From positions 558,001 to 622,000 of the forward strand of contig NZ_BSFL01000002.1 in NCBI RefSeq assembly GCF_027922325.1: a stretch of DNA of 64,000 nucleotides, read 5' to 3'. This DNA is from Methylopila turkensis. Its GTDB lineage: Bacteria; Pseudomonadota; Alphaproteobacteria; Rhizobiales; Methylopilaceae. Position 1 is the stretch's first letter. Each line of letters opens with the position of its first letter. The notes below the pieces were generated by a model. It worked only from the letters and a program-made list of their open reading frames with translations. It was not told the DNA's origin and ran no database searches. Position numbers and translations under genes: made by a program. This document shows, piece after piece, positions 19,233 to 28,260 of the stretch.

Positions 19233-19306
19233 CACTTCGGCGAGATACGAAGGCGGAGGTCGACTGTCAAGGACGAGGCCGGACGCGAGGCGCAGGATTT
19301 TTTGCG

Positions 19307-20245
19307 TCAGGCGGAGGGGGGCGCGCCGCGTGGGCTCCGGATGCGCGGATAAGGCCTCAGCCGCCGCAGCAGCGCGGCCGCCCTGCGCCGGAGACGCCGC
19401 CATGCGACGCGTCCCGCCCAGCCCGGCGGAGCCGGCCTCGGCGATAGGTCGAAGGCGGCGTCGATGTGCTCGTCGACGGTCGGGAGCGCGCCGGCCGCAA
19501 GGATCTCGCGCACGAGCGTCAGCCGCTGGGCCTCGTCCGCGAACAGGCCATCATCCGCTGCGTCGCCGCCGAACATGCGGTCGACGCCGGCCCGGACCTC
19601 CTCCTCCGGCCGCCGGATCAGGTTGAGGAAGCCCATGGCGTTGTGGATTGCGGTGGGGACCGCGGCGTGGCGGACGTTCGGCCCGTCGAGGGCGAGCGCC
19701 TGCTCCATGTCCTCGGCGTTCCGGCCGGGATAGACGACCTGGGCCACCAGGTTCGGGAGCTCAGCCACGAAACGGACGTCGCCGAAGCGGCGCATGTCGG
19801 CCCTGAGGCCGGGCTCCTTCGACGCGCGCCGGTGCTGGCGGTGATAGCTCGGGACCCTGCGCTCGCGCTGGTAGGGCCAGATCCAGGCGCGCGGCTGGAA
19901 GGCCAGCACGCGGATCACCCGGTCCGGCCGCATCCGCGCCGCCACGCCCCCCACCAGCAGCGCGCCGAAGCCCGCCTTACTGCCGCCAACCAACAGCACG
20001 CGCTCATAGTCGCCGCGATCCGCGATCGCCATGATCGCCTCGGCGAGCGCCTCGGTTCCGTGCACGTAGAAGCCGACCCGACCGTCCGCGACGAACAGCA
20101 CGTCGCGCGAGAACTCCCGCCGGTACATCGCGAAGCGCCGCTTGGTGGACAGCACGACCAGCAGGTCGCCGCCGCCCACCTCGGCCCTTCGGAGCTGCAG
20201 CGTGAAATCCGCGACCTGAACCGCGGCCTGCGGCGGCGCGGTCAT
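19307..20245 (-). CDS. Putative serine-hydrolase-like protein, unknown function
   Basis: A 312-residue protein with the element LLVGGSKAGFGALL (about residues 90-103), which looks like a nucleophile elbow (G-S-K-A-G) of an alpha/beta-hydrolase-type protein. Later come YPGRNAEDME and a His in AIHNAMGF that could complete a triad. There is no signal peptide. The C-terminal tail is extremely Arg-rich. The ATG at 20243-20245 has no good Shine-Dalgarno match, so the start is uncertain by a few codons. From memory, comparable GGSKAG proteins occur in Rhizobiales without a known role. Confidence 0.65.
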   Translation of the reverse strand: MTAPPQAAVQVADFTLQLRRAEVGGGDLLVVLSTKRRFAMYRREFSRDVLFVADGRVGFYVHGTEALAEAIMAIADRGDYERVLLVGGSKAGFGALLVGGVAARMRPDRVIRVLAFQPRAWIWPYQRERRVPSYHRQHRRASKEPGLRADMRRFGDVRFVAELPNLVAQVVYPGRNAEDMEQALALDGPNVRHAAVPTAIHNAMGFLNLIRRPEEEVRAGVDRMFGGDAADDGLFADEAQRLTLVREILAAGALPTVDEHIDAAFDLSPRPAPPGWAGRVAWRRLRRRAAALLRRLRPYPRIRSPRGAPPSA

Positions 20246-20443
20246 GCGGGGACGGCCGCGCAAGCGTAGGCGGAAGCACGGCGCATCGTCGTCATCGGGC
20301 CTCGGGCGTCCTCGCGCGTCGGGCGCCGCCGCGCCGACCCTTCAGCCAGACTATCCGCCCGGCGTTCCGGGGGAAGCCCGCGCGACGCCGCTGTGGCGTC
20401 TTGGCGCTTGATCTTTCGCAGGATTCGGCGCGATCTTCACGGA

Positions 20444-20881
20444 ATGGCGACCCGCGAGGAAATTCTCGACATCCACACCATGTGCGCCTGCTCGCACACG
20501 CGCATGGCGGCGCGCGCCGTCACGCGCTTCTACGACGACGCGCTGCGGCCGTCGGGCCTAAAGGGCACCCAGTTCGTGCTGCTCGCGGCGATCGAGGCCG
20601 ACGAGGCGGGCTCCATCACCGATCTCGCCGACCGCATCGAGATCGAACGCACCACGCTCGTCCGCAATCTCCAGCTTCTGCGCAAGGAAGGCCTCGTCGC
20701 CCCGGAAAAGGGCGCGAACGGCCGACGCAAGCCGACGCTGACCGAGAAGGGCCGCGGGGCGCTCGACGCCGCGCTGCCGCTGTGGCGCATCGCCCAGGGC
20801 GAAATCGAGAACCGGCTCGGCTACGGCTCGTGGCAGGTCACCCGCCGCCGCCTCGGCGAGCTGCGCAAGGCGGTCGGCTGA
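20444..20881 (+). CDS. MarR-family transcriptional regulator
   Basis: A 145-residue winged-helix regulator. The DNA-binding core is SITDLADRIEIERTTLVRNL with the wing EKGANGRRKPTLTEKG. The N-terminal helix carries CACSH (about residues 12-16), and such cysteines can sense oxidants in MarR proteins; that role is inferred. The ATG at 20444 starts the typical domain. Divergent from the 19307 gene across a 198-base spacer and convergent with a GNAT gene. The target genes are unknown. Confidence 0.88.
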   Translation: MATREEILDIHTMCACSHTRMAARAVTRFYDDALRPSGLKGTQFVLLAAIEADEAGSITDLADRIEIERTTLVRNLQLLRKEGLVAPEKGANGRRKPTLTEKGRGALDAALPLWRIAQGEIENRLGYGSWQVTRRRLGELRKAVG

Positions 20882-20884
20882 CGC

Positions 20885-21376
20885 TCACGCCGCCTGCGCG
20901 ACATCCCGCGCATAAGCGTGCTGGAGAGTGTCGCCGGCGTCGTGGCGTGCGCGGACGCCCGGGAGCCTGAGAAACCCCTGACGCTCGTAGAACCGCGCGC
21001 CGCTGTCGAAGCGGGCGTCGAGCCACGAGGTCAGACGTACGCCGCCCGAGGCCGTCGCGAAGGCGGTCGCGCCCGCCAGCAGCGCCGCCGCCAGCCCCTG
21101 CCCGCGCACGTCGCGGTCGAGATAGAGCAGCGCGATCTCGAACTCGCCAGCCCGGAAACGGCGGGCGACGGCGAGCGCGCCGACCAGCGTCTCGCCCCGC
21201 GCCACCACCCAGAGCCGGCCGCCGCGCCCGGCATAGGCGCTCGCCGGCTGGTCGAGCTCGGGATGCCGCGCGGGATCGAACGCGGCGCCGCCGTGCTCCT
21301 CGAACACGCGGCGGGCGAGGCCGACCAGCTCCGAGCCGTCGCCGTCGTTCGCTTCGCGGATCAGGAATTCGCTCAT
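20885..21376 (-). CDS. GNAT-family N-acetyltransferase
   Basis: A 163-residue acetyltransferase. The acetyl-CoA-binding core is LYLDRDVRGQGLAAALLAGA (the R/Q-x-x-G-x-G/A motif is RGQGLA), followed by the typical FYERQGF segment. The ATG at 21374-21376 opens into FLIREANDGDGSEL, a common GNAT N-terminus. The acceptor substrate is unknown. It converges on the MarR gene with three bases between stops. Confidence 0.88.
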   Translation of the reverse strand: MSEFLIREANDGDGSELVGLARRVFEEHGGAAFDPARHPELDQPASAYAGRGGRLWVVARGETLVGALAVARRFRAGEFEIALLYLDRDVRGQGLAAALLAGATAFATASGGVRLTSWLDARFDSGARFYERQGFLRLPGVRARHDAGDTLQHAYARDVAQAA

Positions 21377-21591
21377 CGCAGGTCCGTCCCGTCGGCTGGA
21401 GGAGCGTCGCGTTCTGTCACGACATGCGGAGCCGGACAACCCGGCGCCGCCGGCCCTCGTTTTCGCCATGGTCGCGCAGGACAAGGCTCACGCGCTCGTT
21501 CATGCAACGTAAGGCGGTTTCCGTCCATTGTAGCGTAAGATGTCGTCCGGCCGCGTCTCCGGTCGGGCCTGTTTTCGAGGAGTAAGCATCC

Positions 21592-22539
21592 GTGACCGCA
21601 TTCCGCGCTCCTCTCGCCGCGATGCTCGGCGCGCTCGCCATCGCAGCGCTGGCGCCGGCGGCGCCCGCCGCCGCCCAATCCCGCGTGATCGAGACGCGCG
21701 AGTACGCGCCCCGCGCCGGCGCGCGCTATTACTATGAGGACGAGCCGCGCGTCGTCCGCCGCGCGCCGTCCCGCAGCATGGGCGGCGGCCTGATCGAGGA
21801 GATGTTCGGCGACGAGGAGCCGGTCTACCGGACCCGCCGTATCCCGACCTCGCGGGAGCGTCAGACCGAGCGGCGCAGCGGCCGCATGGCGCTCGACGGC
21901 GGCGACGTCCGCGTCTACCGCTACGGCGACGAGCCGCGGGTGCTCTACGGCCGCGAGTACCGCCGGTACGATTACGACGACCGCTACGACGATCCTTACG
22001 AGGCGCGTGAGCCGCGCGTCGAGCGCTATGCGCCTCGCCGCCTCGCAGGGCCGCCTTCGGCCGCAGGCGCCGGCGACGCCGCCCGCCGCACGGTGGACCC
22101 GAAGTTCGCGCGCACGACCGTGCAATACGCCGGCGCCGAACCCGCCGGCTCCATCGTCATCAACACCCGAGAGCGCTTCCTGTACCTCGTGCAGGGCGAC
22201 GGCACCGCGATCCGCTACGGCGTCGGCGTCGGCAAGGAAGGCTTCTCTTGGAAAGGCACCGAGACCATCTCGCAGAAGCGGGAATGGCCGGACTGGCGTC
22301 CGCCGGCGGAGATGCGCCAGCGCCGTCCCGAGCTGCCGGTCTTCATGCCGGGCGGCCCGGACAATCCGCTCGGCGCCCGCGCGCTCTATCTCGGCTCGAC
22401 GCTCTACCGCATCCACGGCTCCAACGAGCCTTGGTCGATCGGCCGCGCCGTCTCCTCGGGCTGCATCCGCATGACCAACGAGGACGTGACCGACCTCTAC
22501 GAGCGCGTCCGCATCGGCACCGTCGTCAAGGTGATCTAA
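21592..22539 (+). CDS. L,D-transpeptidase (ErfK/YkuD type), exported
   Basis: A 315-residue protein starting at GTG with GAGGAG nine bases upstream. A signal peptide ends near residue 28 (APAAAA-QS). A long Arg- and Tyr-rich low-complexity region (residues about 35-165) precedes the YkuD catalytic domain, which has His275 (IHGSNEP) and the nucleophile Cys291 in SSGCIRM. This is the typical alphaproteobacterial ErfK form, modifying peptidoglycan in the periplasm. It is transcribed alone. Confidence 0.92.
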   Translation: MTAFRAPLAAMLGALAIAALAPAAPAAAQSRVIETREYAPRAGARYYYEDEPRVVRRAPSRSMGGGLIEEMFGDEEPVYRTRRIPTSRERQTERRSGRMALDGGDVRVYRYGDEPRVLYGREYRRYDYDDRYDDPYEAREPRVERYAPRRLAGPPSAAGAGDAARRTVDPKFARTTVQYAGAEPAGSIVINTRERFLYLVQGDGTAIRYGVGVGKEGFSWKGTETISQKREWPDWRPPAEMRQRRPELPVFMPGGPDNPLGARALYLGSTLYRIHGSNEPWSIGRAVSSGCIRMTNEDVTDLYERVRIGTVVKVI

Positions 22540-22670
22540 GGCTCAGGAACGAGGGGCCCGCCACCGCGCCGGCCCCTCGCTCGCTGTCAAAATTAATTCC
22601 TCGTCGACCATGAAACCGGACAGGCCTGAGCGCGTTTCTGTGCGAGTGAAATCCGCCAGGAGTACCTGCG

Positions 22671-23033
22671 TTGGCGCCGTTCCGCGTTCTGATCCTCGAA
22701 GATGACGCCATTCTGGCGCTCGATCTCGAAACCATCGTCCGCTGCTGGACCGACGCCCGCATCACGTCCTGCCGGTCGATCGCGCAGGCGCAGAAGGCCA
22801 TGAAGGGCGGTTTCGATCTCGCACTGCTCGACATCGACGTTGTCGACGGCAAGTCCTACGACTTCGCGCGCAGCCTGAAGGAGCAGGAGCTCCCGTTCGC
22901 CTTCGTGACCGGCTCGGACGTCTCCGGCTGCCCGGAGGGTCTGCGCGACGCCGCATTCATCGCCAAGCCCTACAGCCAGCGCGCGATCGAGGCGGTCGTC
23001 GCCTCCGCGTCGGGCGGCCGCCGCCACCCCTGA
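22671..23033 (+). CDS. Stand-alone response-regulator receiver domain
   Basis: A 120-residue CheY-like protein without an output domain. The acidic pocket is LEDD (residues 9-12), the phospho-acceptor Asp lies in LLDID, the conserved Thr in FVTGSD, and the Lys in AKPYS. It starts at TTG with AGGAG eight bases upstream, the only ribosome site in range. A strong terminator follows. No histidine kinase is adjacent, so its partner is elsewhere. Confidence 0.87.
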   Translation: MAPFRVLILEDDAILALDLETIVRCWTDARITSCRSIAQAQKAMKGGFDLALLDIDVVDGKSYDFARSLKEQELPFAFVTGSDVSGCPEGLRDAAFIAKPYSQRAIEAVVASASGGRRHP

Positions 23034-23051
23034 GATCAGGCGGACTGAGGC

Positions 23052-23082
23052 AAAACAGGCGGCGCCAAGCGCCGCCTGTTTT
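23052..23082. terminator. Bidirectional terminator after the 22671 receiver gene
   Basis: AAAACAGGCGGCGC (23052-23065) and GCGCCGCCTGTTTT (23069-23082) form a perfect 14-bp stem with a three-base loop. T and A runs on both sides allow termination from either strand. Confidence 0.88.
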
Positions 23083-23113
23083 CGTTGGATCGCCCGTCTG
23101 TCCATTGCCCGGC

Positions 23114-23145
23114 GCGTCGCCTCCGGCTTGACTGGAGGACGACGC
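23114..23145. repeat. REP-like palindrome
   Basis: GCGTCG/CGACGC outer arms (23114-23119, 23140-23145) and CCTCCGG/CTGGAGG inner arms (23120-23126, 23132-23138, one G-T pair) surround a CTTGA loop. It has the same architecture as the palindromes at 4022 and 38103. Confidence 0.6.
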
Positions 23146-23159
23146 GGAGGTGAGCGACG

Positions 23160-23351
23160 TTATCCGCCGCTCGATCTTGGGGGCACGAACCGGTCCAGGA
23201 ACGAGCCCGCGCCGGAATCCTCCGACCCGGTCGCGCCGTCGTCTATGTCGTCCGAGGCCATGAGGTCGAGCTCCTGGCCGTCGCGCTGGTCCGGCTCGAC
23301 GCCGGGCTCGCGGATCATCTCGGGTTCGTCGTATCGCTTCCGTTCAGCCAT
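23160..23351 (-). CDS. Small acidic protein, unknown function
   Basis: A 63-residue hydrophilic protein (KRYDEPEMIREPGVEPDQ, then an acidic centre, ending SFLDRFVPP). Codons end almost always in G or C, like the neighbouring genes, which supports a real gene. It lies 76 bases downstream of the DUF2076 gene on the same strand. The ATG at 23349-23351 has no strong Shine-Dalgarno match. No family recognised. Confidence 0.5.
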   Translation of the reverse strand: MAERKRYDEPEMIREPGVEPDQRDGQELDLMASDDIDDGATGSEDSGAGSFLDRFVPPRSSGG

Positions 23352-23427
23352 CGCTGAAATCCATCTTCTGGCGACCGCCCGGCTGCCGCGCGGCCGCAAA
23401 CTCGCCCCTGCTTCGATGTCCTGGCCG

Positions 23428-24096
23428 TCAGATCCAGTCGCTGTCGCCGCCGTCGTCCGGCGGGGTCGACCCAGCCTCGTCGCCGCCGAGCAGGCCGGAG
23501 AACCAGCCGCCGCCCGCGTCCTCGGGGGCGGCGCCGGCGTCCGCCTGCGGCTCGGCCGCGTTCGCAGCGGCGCCGGCGGCCTGGGCTTCCTCCCCGCCGA
23601 ACAGCGACTGGATGCCGGAGACCAGCAACGCGCCGCCTGCGACGCCGGCTGCGGTTGTCAGGGCGCCTGCGAGAAAACCGCCGCCGCGCGACGGAGCGGC
23701 CGCCGGCGGCGGAGCGCCGTAGGGGTTCTGCCCGAACGGGCGATCGCCGTAGGACAGCCGTCGCCCGTAGTCCTGATCCGGATCGCGTTCGCCTTGCCCG
23801 CCGAAGCCGGCGGGAGCGCCCATGGCCTCGCTCGCGCGCGGGCCCCAGGGCGTCGCCGTCTGCGGCCCGCGCGGCGTCTCGTCGAGCGCGCGCTCCAGCT
23901 CGCCGATGCGCGCCTGCGCCGCTTCCAGCGCCTGATTTTGCACGATCAGCGTCTGCGCCATCGCGTAAGGCGCATGCGGCTGTCGCGCGACCTGCTCGCG
24001 GATGAACTCGTCCGCCTCGGGGTCGCGATAGCCATTCTCCACGCCGCGCAGCCTGTCGAACAGGCCCGCGATCAGACGGCGTTCTTCGGCGTTCAT
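23428..24096 (-). CDS. DUF2076 family protein
   Basis: A 222-residue protein. The start MNAEERRLIAGLFDRL and the segment RDPEADEFI..QVARQPHAPYAMAQTLIVQNQAL are typical of DUF2076. A helical N-terminal third is followed by a Pro/Gly-rich linker and a glycine-rich, weakly hydrophobic stretch (GGGFLAGALTTAAGVAGGALL) ahead of an acidic tail. Function is unknown; similar proteins have been annotated as periplasmic sensor-like, which is unproven. The ATG at 24094-24096 follows GGAGG about seven bases upstream. Confidence 0.83.
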   Translation of the reverse strand: MNAEERRLIAGLFDRLRGVENGYRDPEADEFIREQVARQPHAPYAMAQTLIVQNQALEAAQARIGELERALDETPRGPQTATPWGPRASEAMGAPAGFGGQGERDPDQDYGRRLSYGDRPFGQNPYGAPPPAAAPSRGGGFLAGALTTAAGVAGGALLVSGIQSLFGGEEAQAAGAAANAAEPQADAGAAPEDAGGGWFSGLLGGDEAGSTPPDDGGDSDWI

Positions 24097-24309
24097 GACG
24101 AAGCCCTCCTGAGGCGTCGAAACCCTTGCAACGCTTGAGGATCGCCATTGGTTGTGGCGGGGTTCCGATAACGTCGTGACGTTTTGTTGGCGGAAGCGCG
24201 GCCGATGGACGGCGGCGGAGCTTCGCAGGGAACCAAAGCGCCCCGCTGCCCCTTTGAGGATGACGGCGGCGCTCTGGACGGCGCCGCGCAACCCTGAAGG
24301 AGACGACGG

Positions 24310-24486
24310 ATGGAAGGCGGAGGAGTCCTCTGGCTGATCCTGACGGTCGGCGGCGTGATCGTGCTGGGCGTCGCGCTCAGCTACGGCATGCTGCGCAACC
24401 GCCAGACGACGCGATCGGAAAAGATCGCCGCGGAGCGTGGAGCCGAGCGGGTCTACGACGCGGAGAGCCGCGATCCGGCGAACTAG
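24310..24486 (+). CDS. 58-residue single-pass membrane protein
   Basis: A short open frame with clear coding signs: AAGGAG nine bases upstream of ATG, strong G/C third positions, and a hydrophobic helix (VLWLILTVGGVIVLGVALSYG, residues about 6-26). A charged C-terminal tail (RNRQTTRSEKIAAERG) follows, probably cytoplasmic. Its stop codon TAG shares the palindrome CTAG (24483-24486) with the stop of the convergent DUF3617 gene. Small proteins of this shape are common in Rhizobiales, without a known role. Confidence 0.75.
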   Translation: MEGGGVLWLILTVGGVIVLGVALSYGMLRNRQTTRSEKIAAERGAERVYDAESRDPAN

Positions 24487-24992
24487 CGCGCGGGCGGAAC
24501 GTTCACGACCGTTCCGTTCGGCAGGATGACGTCGCCGGGCCGCTGGTCCGGCTGGCAATCGCCGAGACGGCGCGCCTCGATTGCGGAGGTGAAGGTGCGC
24601 GGCCCGGCTTCGCCCGGCAGGCCGGACATCACCGTGACGGTGGCCACGCGCGCGAAGGTCGCGAAGTCGCCAGTGATCTCGACCTTGTTGTCGACCGACA
24701 TGCCCCCGGAGCGGCAGATCGCGCCGGCGGCGTAGCCTTCGGCCGTTCGCTTGAAGTCGTCGTTGCGGCAGGTCACGCCCGACGTCGCCTGACGCACGAT
24801 ACGGTCGGTGCGCGCGTCGATGCATTCGCGGGCCACCGTGCGGCCGGCGTTGGTGATGGTCGCGGTCTCCCACAGGCCGGGCGCGCGCGTGGGCGGACGG
24901 TCGGCGAAGGCCGGCGTTGCGGCGAGAGCGAGACCTGCGAGAGCAAGACCTGCGAAGGCGAGTCGGACGGCGGCGAGCATGGCGGCGTTCAT
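24483..24992 (-). CDS. DUF3617-like exported protein
   Basis: A 169-residue protein. The signal peptide (alanine- and leucine-rich, ending ATPAFA-DR near residue 30) precedes a domain starting with APGLWETATI, the typical start of DUF3617, with four cysteines (ECIDA, VTCRN, AICRS, GDCQ) probably forming two disulfides. Periplasmic, unknown function. The ATG at 24990-24992 is chosen because it opens the signal peptide. It converges on and shares stop bases with the 58-residue membrane protein gene. Confidence 0.8.
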   Translation of the reverse strand: MNAAMLAAVRLAFAGLALAGLALAATPAFADRPPTRAPGLWETATITNAGRTVARECIDARTDRIVRQATSGVTCRNDDFKRTAEGYAAGAICRSGGMSVDNKVEITGDFATFARVATVTVMSGLPGEAGPRTFTSAIEARRLGDCQPDQRPGDVILPNGTVVNVPPAR

Positions 24993-25086
24993 CCTGTGGA
25001 CCAGCCGCGCGTTGCGAATCCGTGCGGCGGGCGATGCTGCGGCGGCGGGCGCGCCGGAGCAATGGGTCTTGTGGGGTATGCCCGAC

Positions 25087-25962
25087 CTAGCGCCCGAGAA
25101 CGCGGCCGGCCACGGCGTCGAGCTTCGCGAGCAGCGCGGCGTCGCGGTGCTCGGGCGCCGTGATGATCGCGAAATCGAGCGCGCGGTCGGAGCCGACCGG
25201 GCACGGCTCATGCTCGGCGGGGAAATCCGCCGCGAGGCGCGCGACCAGCCGGCGGGCCTTGTCGCCGTTGTCGCGCATCACGGCGATGACGTCCGCCACA
25301 TCGACGCCGGCCTCGTGCGGACGCCAGGCGTCGTAATCCGTCACCATGCCGACGGTGGCGTAGGAGATCTCCGCTTCGCGGGCGAGCTTGGCCTCCGGCA
25401 TGTTGGTCATGCCGACGATCGACGCCCCCATGGCCTTGTAGGTCGTCGACTCCGCGCGGGTCGAGAACTGCGGCCCCTCCATGCAGACGTAGGACCCGCC
25501 GACCACGTGCGGCACGGATTCCGCCGCTGCGGCGCGGGCGAGCCGGGCCACGAGATTGGGCGCGACCGGGTCCGAGAAGGCCACATGCGCCACGCAGCCC
25601 GGCCCGAAGAAGGTGGGCTGGCGCCGGAACGTGCGGTCGATGAACTGGTCCGCCAGCACGAAGGTCCCGGGCGGCAGTTCCTCGCGGTAGGAGCCGCACG
25701 CGGAAAGCGAGACGAGGTCGGTGACGCCGGCGCGCTTCAGCACGTCGATGTTCGCGTGATAGTCGATGTCCGACGGCGACAGCCGATGCCCCGCGCCGTG
25801 ACGCGGCAGGAACACGATCGTCGTCGCGCCGATGCGGCCCTGCTTCGGCTTCGCCGACGGCGTCCCCCAGGGGCTTGTCAGGTCGAGCTCGCGCACGTCC
25901 TCGAGTCCTGGCAGATCGTAGACGCCGGACCCGCCGATCACGCCGAGGATGGCTTTCGTCAT
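25087..25962 (-). CDS. mtnP: S-methyl-5'-thioadenosine phosphorylase
   Basis: A 291-residue enzyme that splits methylthioadenosine into adenine and methylthioribose-1-phosphate in methionine salvage. Diagnostic motifs are LGVIGGSGVYDLPGL at the start, FLPRHGAGHRLSPSDIDYHANI, SACGSYREELPPG and CMEGPQFSTRAES, with Asp in VTDYDAWR for adenine binding. It is full length. The start ATG at 25960-25962 matches the family. It follows the petABC terminator and appears to be transcribed alone. Confidence 0.95.
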   Translation of the reverse strand: MTKAILGVIGGSGVYDLPGLEDVRELDLTSPWGTPSAKPKQGRIGATTIVFLPRHGAGHRLSPSDIDYHANIDVLKRAGVTDLVSLSACGSYREELPPGTFVLADQFIDRTFRRQPTFFGPGCVAHVAFSDPVAPNLVARLARAAAAESVPHVVGGSYVCMEGPQFSTRAESTTYKAMGASIVGMTNMPEAKLAREAEISYATVGMVTDYDAWRPHEAGVDVADVIAVMRDNGDKARRLVARLAADFPAEHEPCPVGSDRALDFAIITAPEHRDAALLAKLDAVAGRVLGR

Positions 25963-25992
25963 GGGTCGTCTCCGCTGCGCCGGCCTGACATG

Positions 25993-26017
25993 AAAACGGC
26001 GGGCCGATGGCCCGCCG
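25993..26017 (-). terminator. Terminator of the petABC operon
   Basis: CGGCGGGCC (25997-26005) and GGCCCGCCG (26009-26017) form a 9-bp GC stem with a GAT loop. On the minus strand it is followed by four T. It lies 33 bases past the cytochrome c1 stop. Confidence 0.8.
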
Positions 26018-26050
26018 TCGATCCTATCCGCTTCGGCCGAGGCCAGGCGA

Positions 26051-26935
26051 TCAGGCGTGAACCGGCTTCGCCGCGCTCCACACCTTCTTCTTCACGTAGA
26101 CGAGCAGCCCGAGGAAGATCGCCAGGAAGATCATCACCACCAGACCGGTGCCCTTGCGCGCCGCGAGGTGCGGCTCGGCGGTCCACATCAGGAAGGCGGC
26201 GAGGTCCTTGCCGTACTGGTCGATCGTCGTGGGCGTCCCGTCGGTGTACTCCACCTGCCCGTCCTGGATCGGCTGCGCCATAGCGATCCAGTGGCCGGGG
26301 AAGTACTTGTTGTAGTGCAGGCCCGGCGAGCTTGGCTTGACGCCCTCCGGCGGCGCTTCGTAGCCGACCAGCAGGGCGTGGATGTAGTCCGGCCCCTGCT
26401 CCTGGTACTGCGTGAAGATATCCCAGAGGAACCAGGGGAAGCCGCGCTCATAGGTGCGGGCCTTGGCGAGCAGCGAGAAGTCCGGCGGGTAGGCGCCGCC
26501 GTTCGCCGCGCGCGCGGCCTGCTCGTTCGGGAACGACTTCGGGAAGGCGTCGGAGAGCCGAGCCGAACGCTCGAACATGTCGCCGCTGTCGTTCGGCCCG
26601 TCCTGAACCTTGTACTCTTCCGCGATGGTGCGGACCTGTCCTTCCGAGAACTGCGGGCCTCCCGGCTGCATCAGGTTGCGGAACGACACCAGCGAGAGCG
26701 AATGGCAGCTGGAGCAGACCTCGCGATAGACCTTGAAGCCGCGCTGGAGCTGGCCGGGATCGAACTTTCCGAGCGGTCCCCAGAAGCTCCACGACTGCAT
26801 CGGCGGCTTGGGGCCGGCTTCCGCGGCGTGGGCCGCGCCGGCTCCGCCCAGCGTGACGGCGAGGACGGCCGCGGCCGCAAGCGACCGCGCGAGGCGGGAG
26901 AGGGTCATGGGCATGCTTTCCGAACGCATGGTCAT
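26051..26935 (-). CDS. petC: Cytochrome c1 of the bc1 complex
   Basis: A 294-residue protein. After a signal peptide (ending near residue 38, AAHA-AEA) come the haem c motif CSSCH (74-78), the conserved NGGAYPPDFSLLAKAR and the axial-Met region near YFPGHWIAMAQPI. A C-terminal anchor helix (VVMIFLAIFLGLLVYV) is followed by a basic tail. It accepts electrons from the Rieske centre and passes them to soluble cytochrome c. Unlike in Bradyrhizobium, where cytochrome b and c1 are one fused precursor, here they are separate genes. The start is the ATG at 26933-26935, eight bases after the petB stop; ATGs at 26914 and 26908 are alternatives. Confidence 0.95.
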   Translation of the reverse strand: MTMRSESMPMTLSRLARSLAAAAVLAVTLGGAGAAHAAEAGPKPPMQSWSFWGPLGKFDPGQLQRGFKVYREVCSSCHSLSLVSFRNLMQPGGPQFSEGQVRTIAEEYKVQDGPNDSGDMFERSARLSDAFPKSFPNEQAARAANGGAYPPDFSLLAKARTYERGFPWFLWDIFTQYQEQGPDYIHALLVGYEAPPEGVKPSSPGLHYNKYFPGHWIAMAQPIQDGQVEYTDGTPTTIDQYGKDLAAFLMWTAEPHLAARKGTGLVVMIFLAIFLGLLVYVKKKVWSAAKPVHA

Positions 26936-26943
26936 CGCCGCCT

Positions 26944-28212
26944 TCAGCCCCGTCGCTCGGGCGCCGCCACGGCGCCGGCCGGCGTCCCGTGCCCGCCGAG
27001 CACGGATTCGGCGATCGAGTTCGGCAGGGGCTTGGTTTTTTCGTACCAGCCCAGCAGCGGCAGGATGACCAGGAAGTAGCCGAAGTAATAGACCGTCGCG
27101 GCCTGCGCCACGGCGACGTAGGGCTGCTCCGCCGGCTTGGATCCGAGCCAGCCGAGCAGGATCGCGTTCGCTACGAACAAGCCGAAAAAGATCCGGAACA
27201 TCGGCCGGTAGTTGCCCGAGCGCACCTTCGACGTGTCGAGCCACGGCAGCACGAACAGGACGGCGATGGCGCCGAACATGGCGATCACGCCGCCGAGCTT
27301 GGAGGGGATTGCACGCAGGATCGCGTAGAACGGCAGGAAGTACCATTCCGGCACGATGTGCGACGGCGTCACCAGCGGGTTCGCCTCGATGTAATTGTCG
27401 GCGTGCCCGAGGTAGTTCGGCACGTAGAATACGAAGTAGGAGAAGAACAGCAGGAACGCGACCAGCGCCACAGCGTCCTTCAGGGTCGCGTAGGGCGTGA
27501 AGGGCAGCGTGTCCTTGCGGAAGTCCTTCACCTCGACGCCGGTGGGATTGTTTTGGCCGACATGGTGGAGCGCCCAGATGTGCAGCCCGACCACGCCCGC
27601 GATGATGAACGGCAGCAGGTAATGCAGCGCGAAGAAGCGGTTCAGGGTCGGGTTGTCGACGGCGAAACCGCCCCACAGCCACGTCACGATCGCCTCGCCC
27701 ACGCCCGGCAGCGCCGAGAACAGGTTGGTGATAACGGTCGCGCCCCAGAACGACATCTGGCCCCAGGGCAGCACGTAGCCCATGAAGGCGGTGGCCATCA
27801 TCAGCAGGAAGATCAGCACGCCGAGGATCCAGAGGATCTCGCGCGGCGCCTTGTAGGAGCCGTAGTACATGCCGCGGAAGATGTGGAGGTACACCGCGAT
27901 GAAGAACATCGACGCGCCGTTGGCGTGCAGGTAGCGCAGCAGCCAGCCGTAATTCACATCGCGCATGATCTTCTCGACCGACGCGAACGCTTTGGTCGCC
28001 TCCGGCGTGTAGTGCATCGCAAGCACCACGCCGGTCAGGATCTGGGCGACGAGCATGAAGGTGAGGATGCCGCCGAAGGTCCAGAAGTAGTTCAGGTTAC
28101 GCGGGACCGGGTAAGCGACCGCGCTGGAATGGACGAGGCCGACGATCGGCAGCCGGTCCTCCAACCACTTCGCGACGCCGCCCTTCGGCTGGTAGGTCGA
28201 GTGTCCTTGCAT
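26944..28212 (-). CDS. petB: Cytochrome b of the bc1 complex
   Basis: A 422-residue integral membrane protein with eight helices expected. Haem ligand His residues occur in [18 protein letters not shown] and HLHIFRG-type segments and in [19 protein letters not shown]. The quinol-site motif PEWY ([19 protein letters not shown]) is present. It carries haems bL and bH and the Qo and Qi sites. The start ATG at 28210-28212 lies 48 bases past the Rieske stop. It is the second gene of the pet operon. Confidence 0.97.
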   Translation of the reverse strand: MQGHSTYQPKGGVAKWLEDRLPIVGLVHSSAVAYPVPRNLNYFWTFGGILTFMLVAQILTGVVLAMHYTPEATKAFASVEKIMRDVNYGWLLRYLHANGASMFFIAVYLHIFRGMYYGSYKAPREILWILGVLIFLLMMATAFMGYVLPWGQMSFWGATVITNLFSALPGVGEAIVTWLWGGFAVDNPTLNRFFALHYLLPFIIAGVVGLHIWALHHVGQNNPTGVEVKDFRKDTLPFTPYATLKDAVALVAFLLFFSYFVFYVPNYLGHADNYIEANPLVTPSHIVPEWYFLPFYAILRAIPSKLGGVIAMFGAIAVLFVLPWLDTSKVRSGNYRPMFRIFFGLFVANAILLGWLGSKPAEQPYVAVAQAATVYYFGYFLVILPLLGWYEKTKPLPNSIAESVLGGHGTPAGAVAAPERRG

Positions 28213-28260
28213 CGTCCCTCTTGCCTCATCGCCGCGGCTTCAGCTGGGCCGCAGTCTCGT

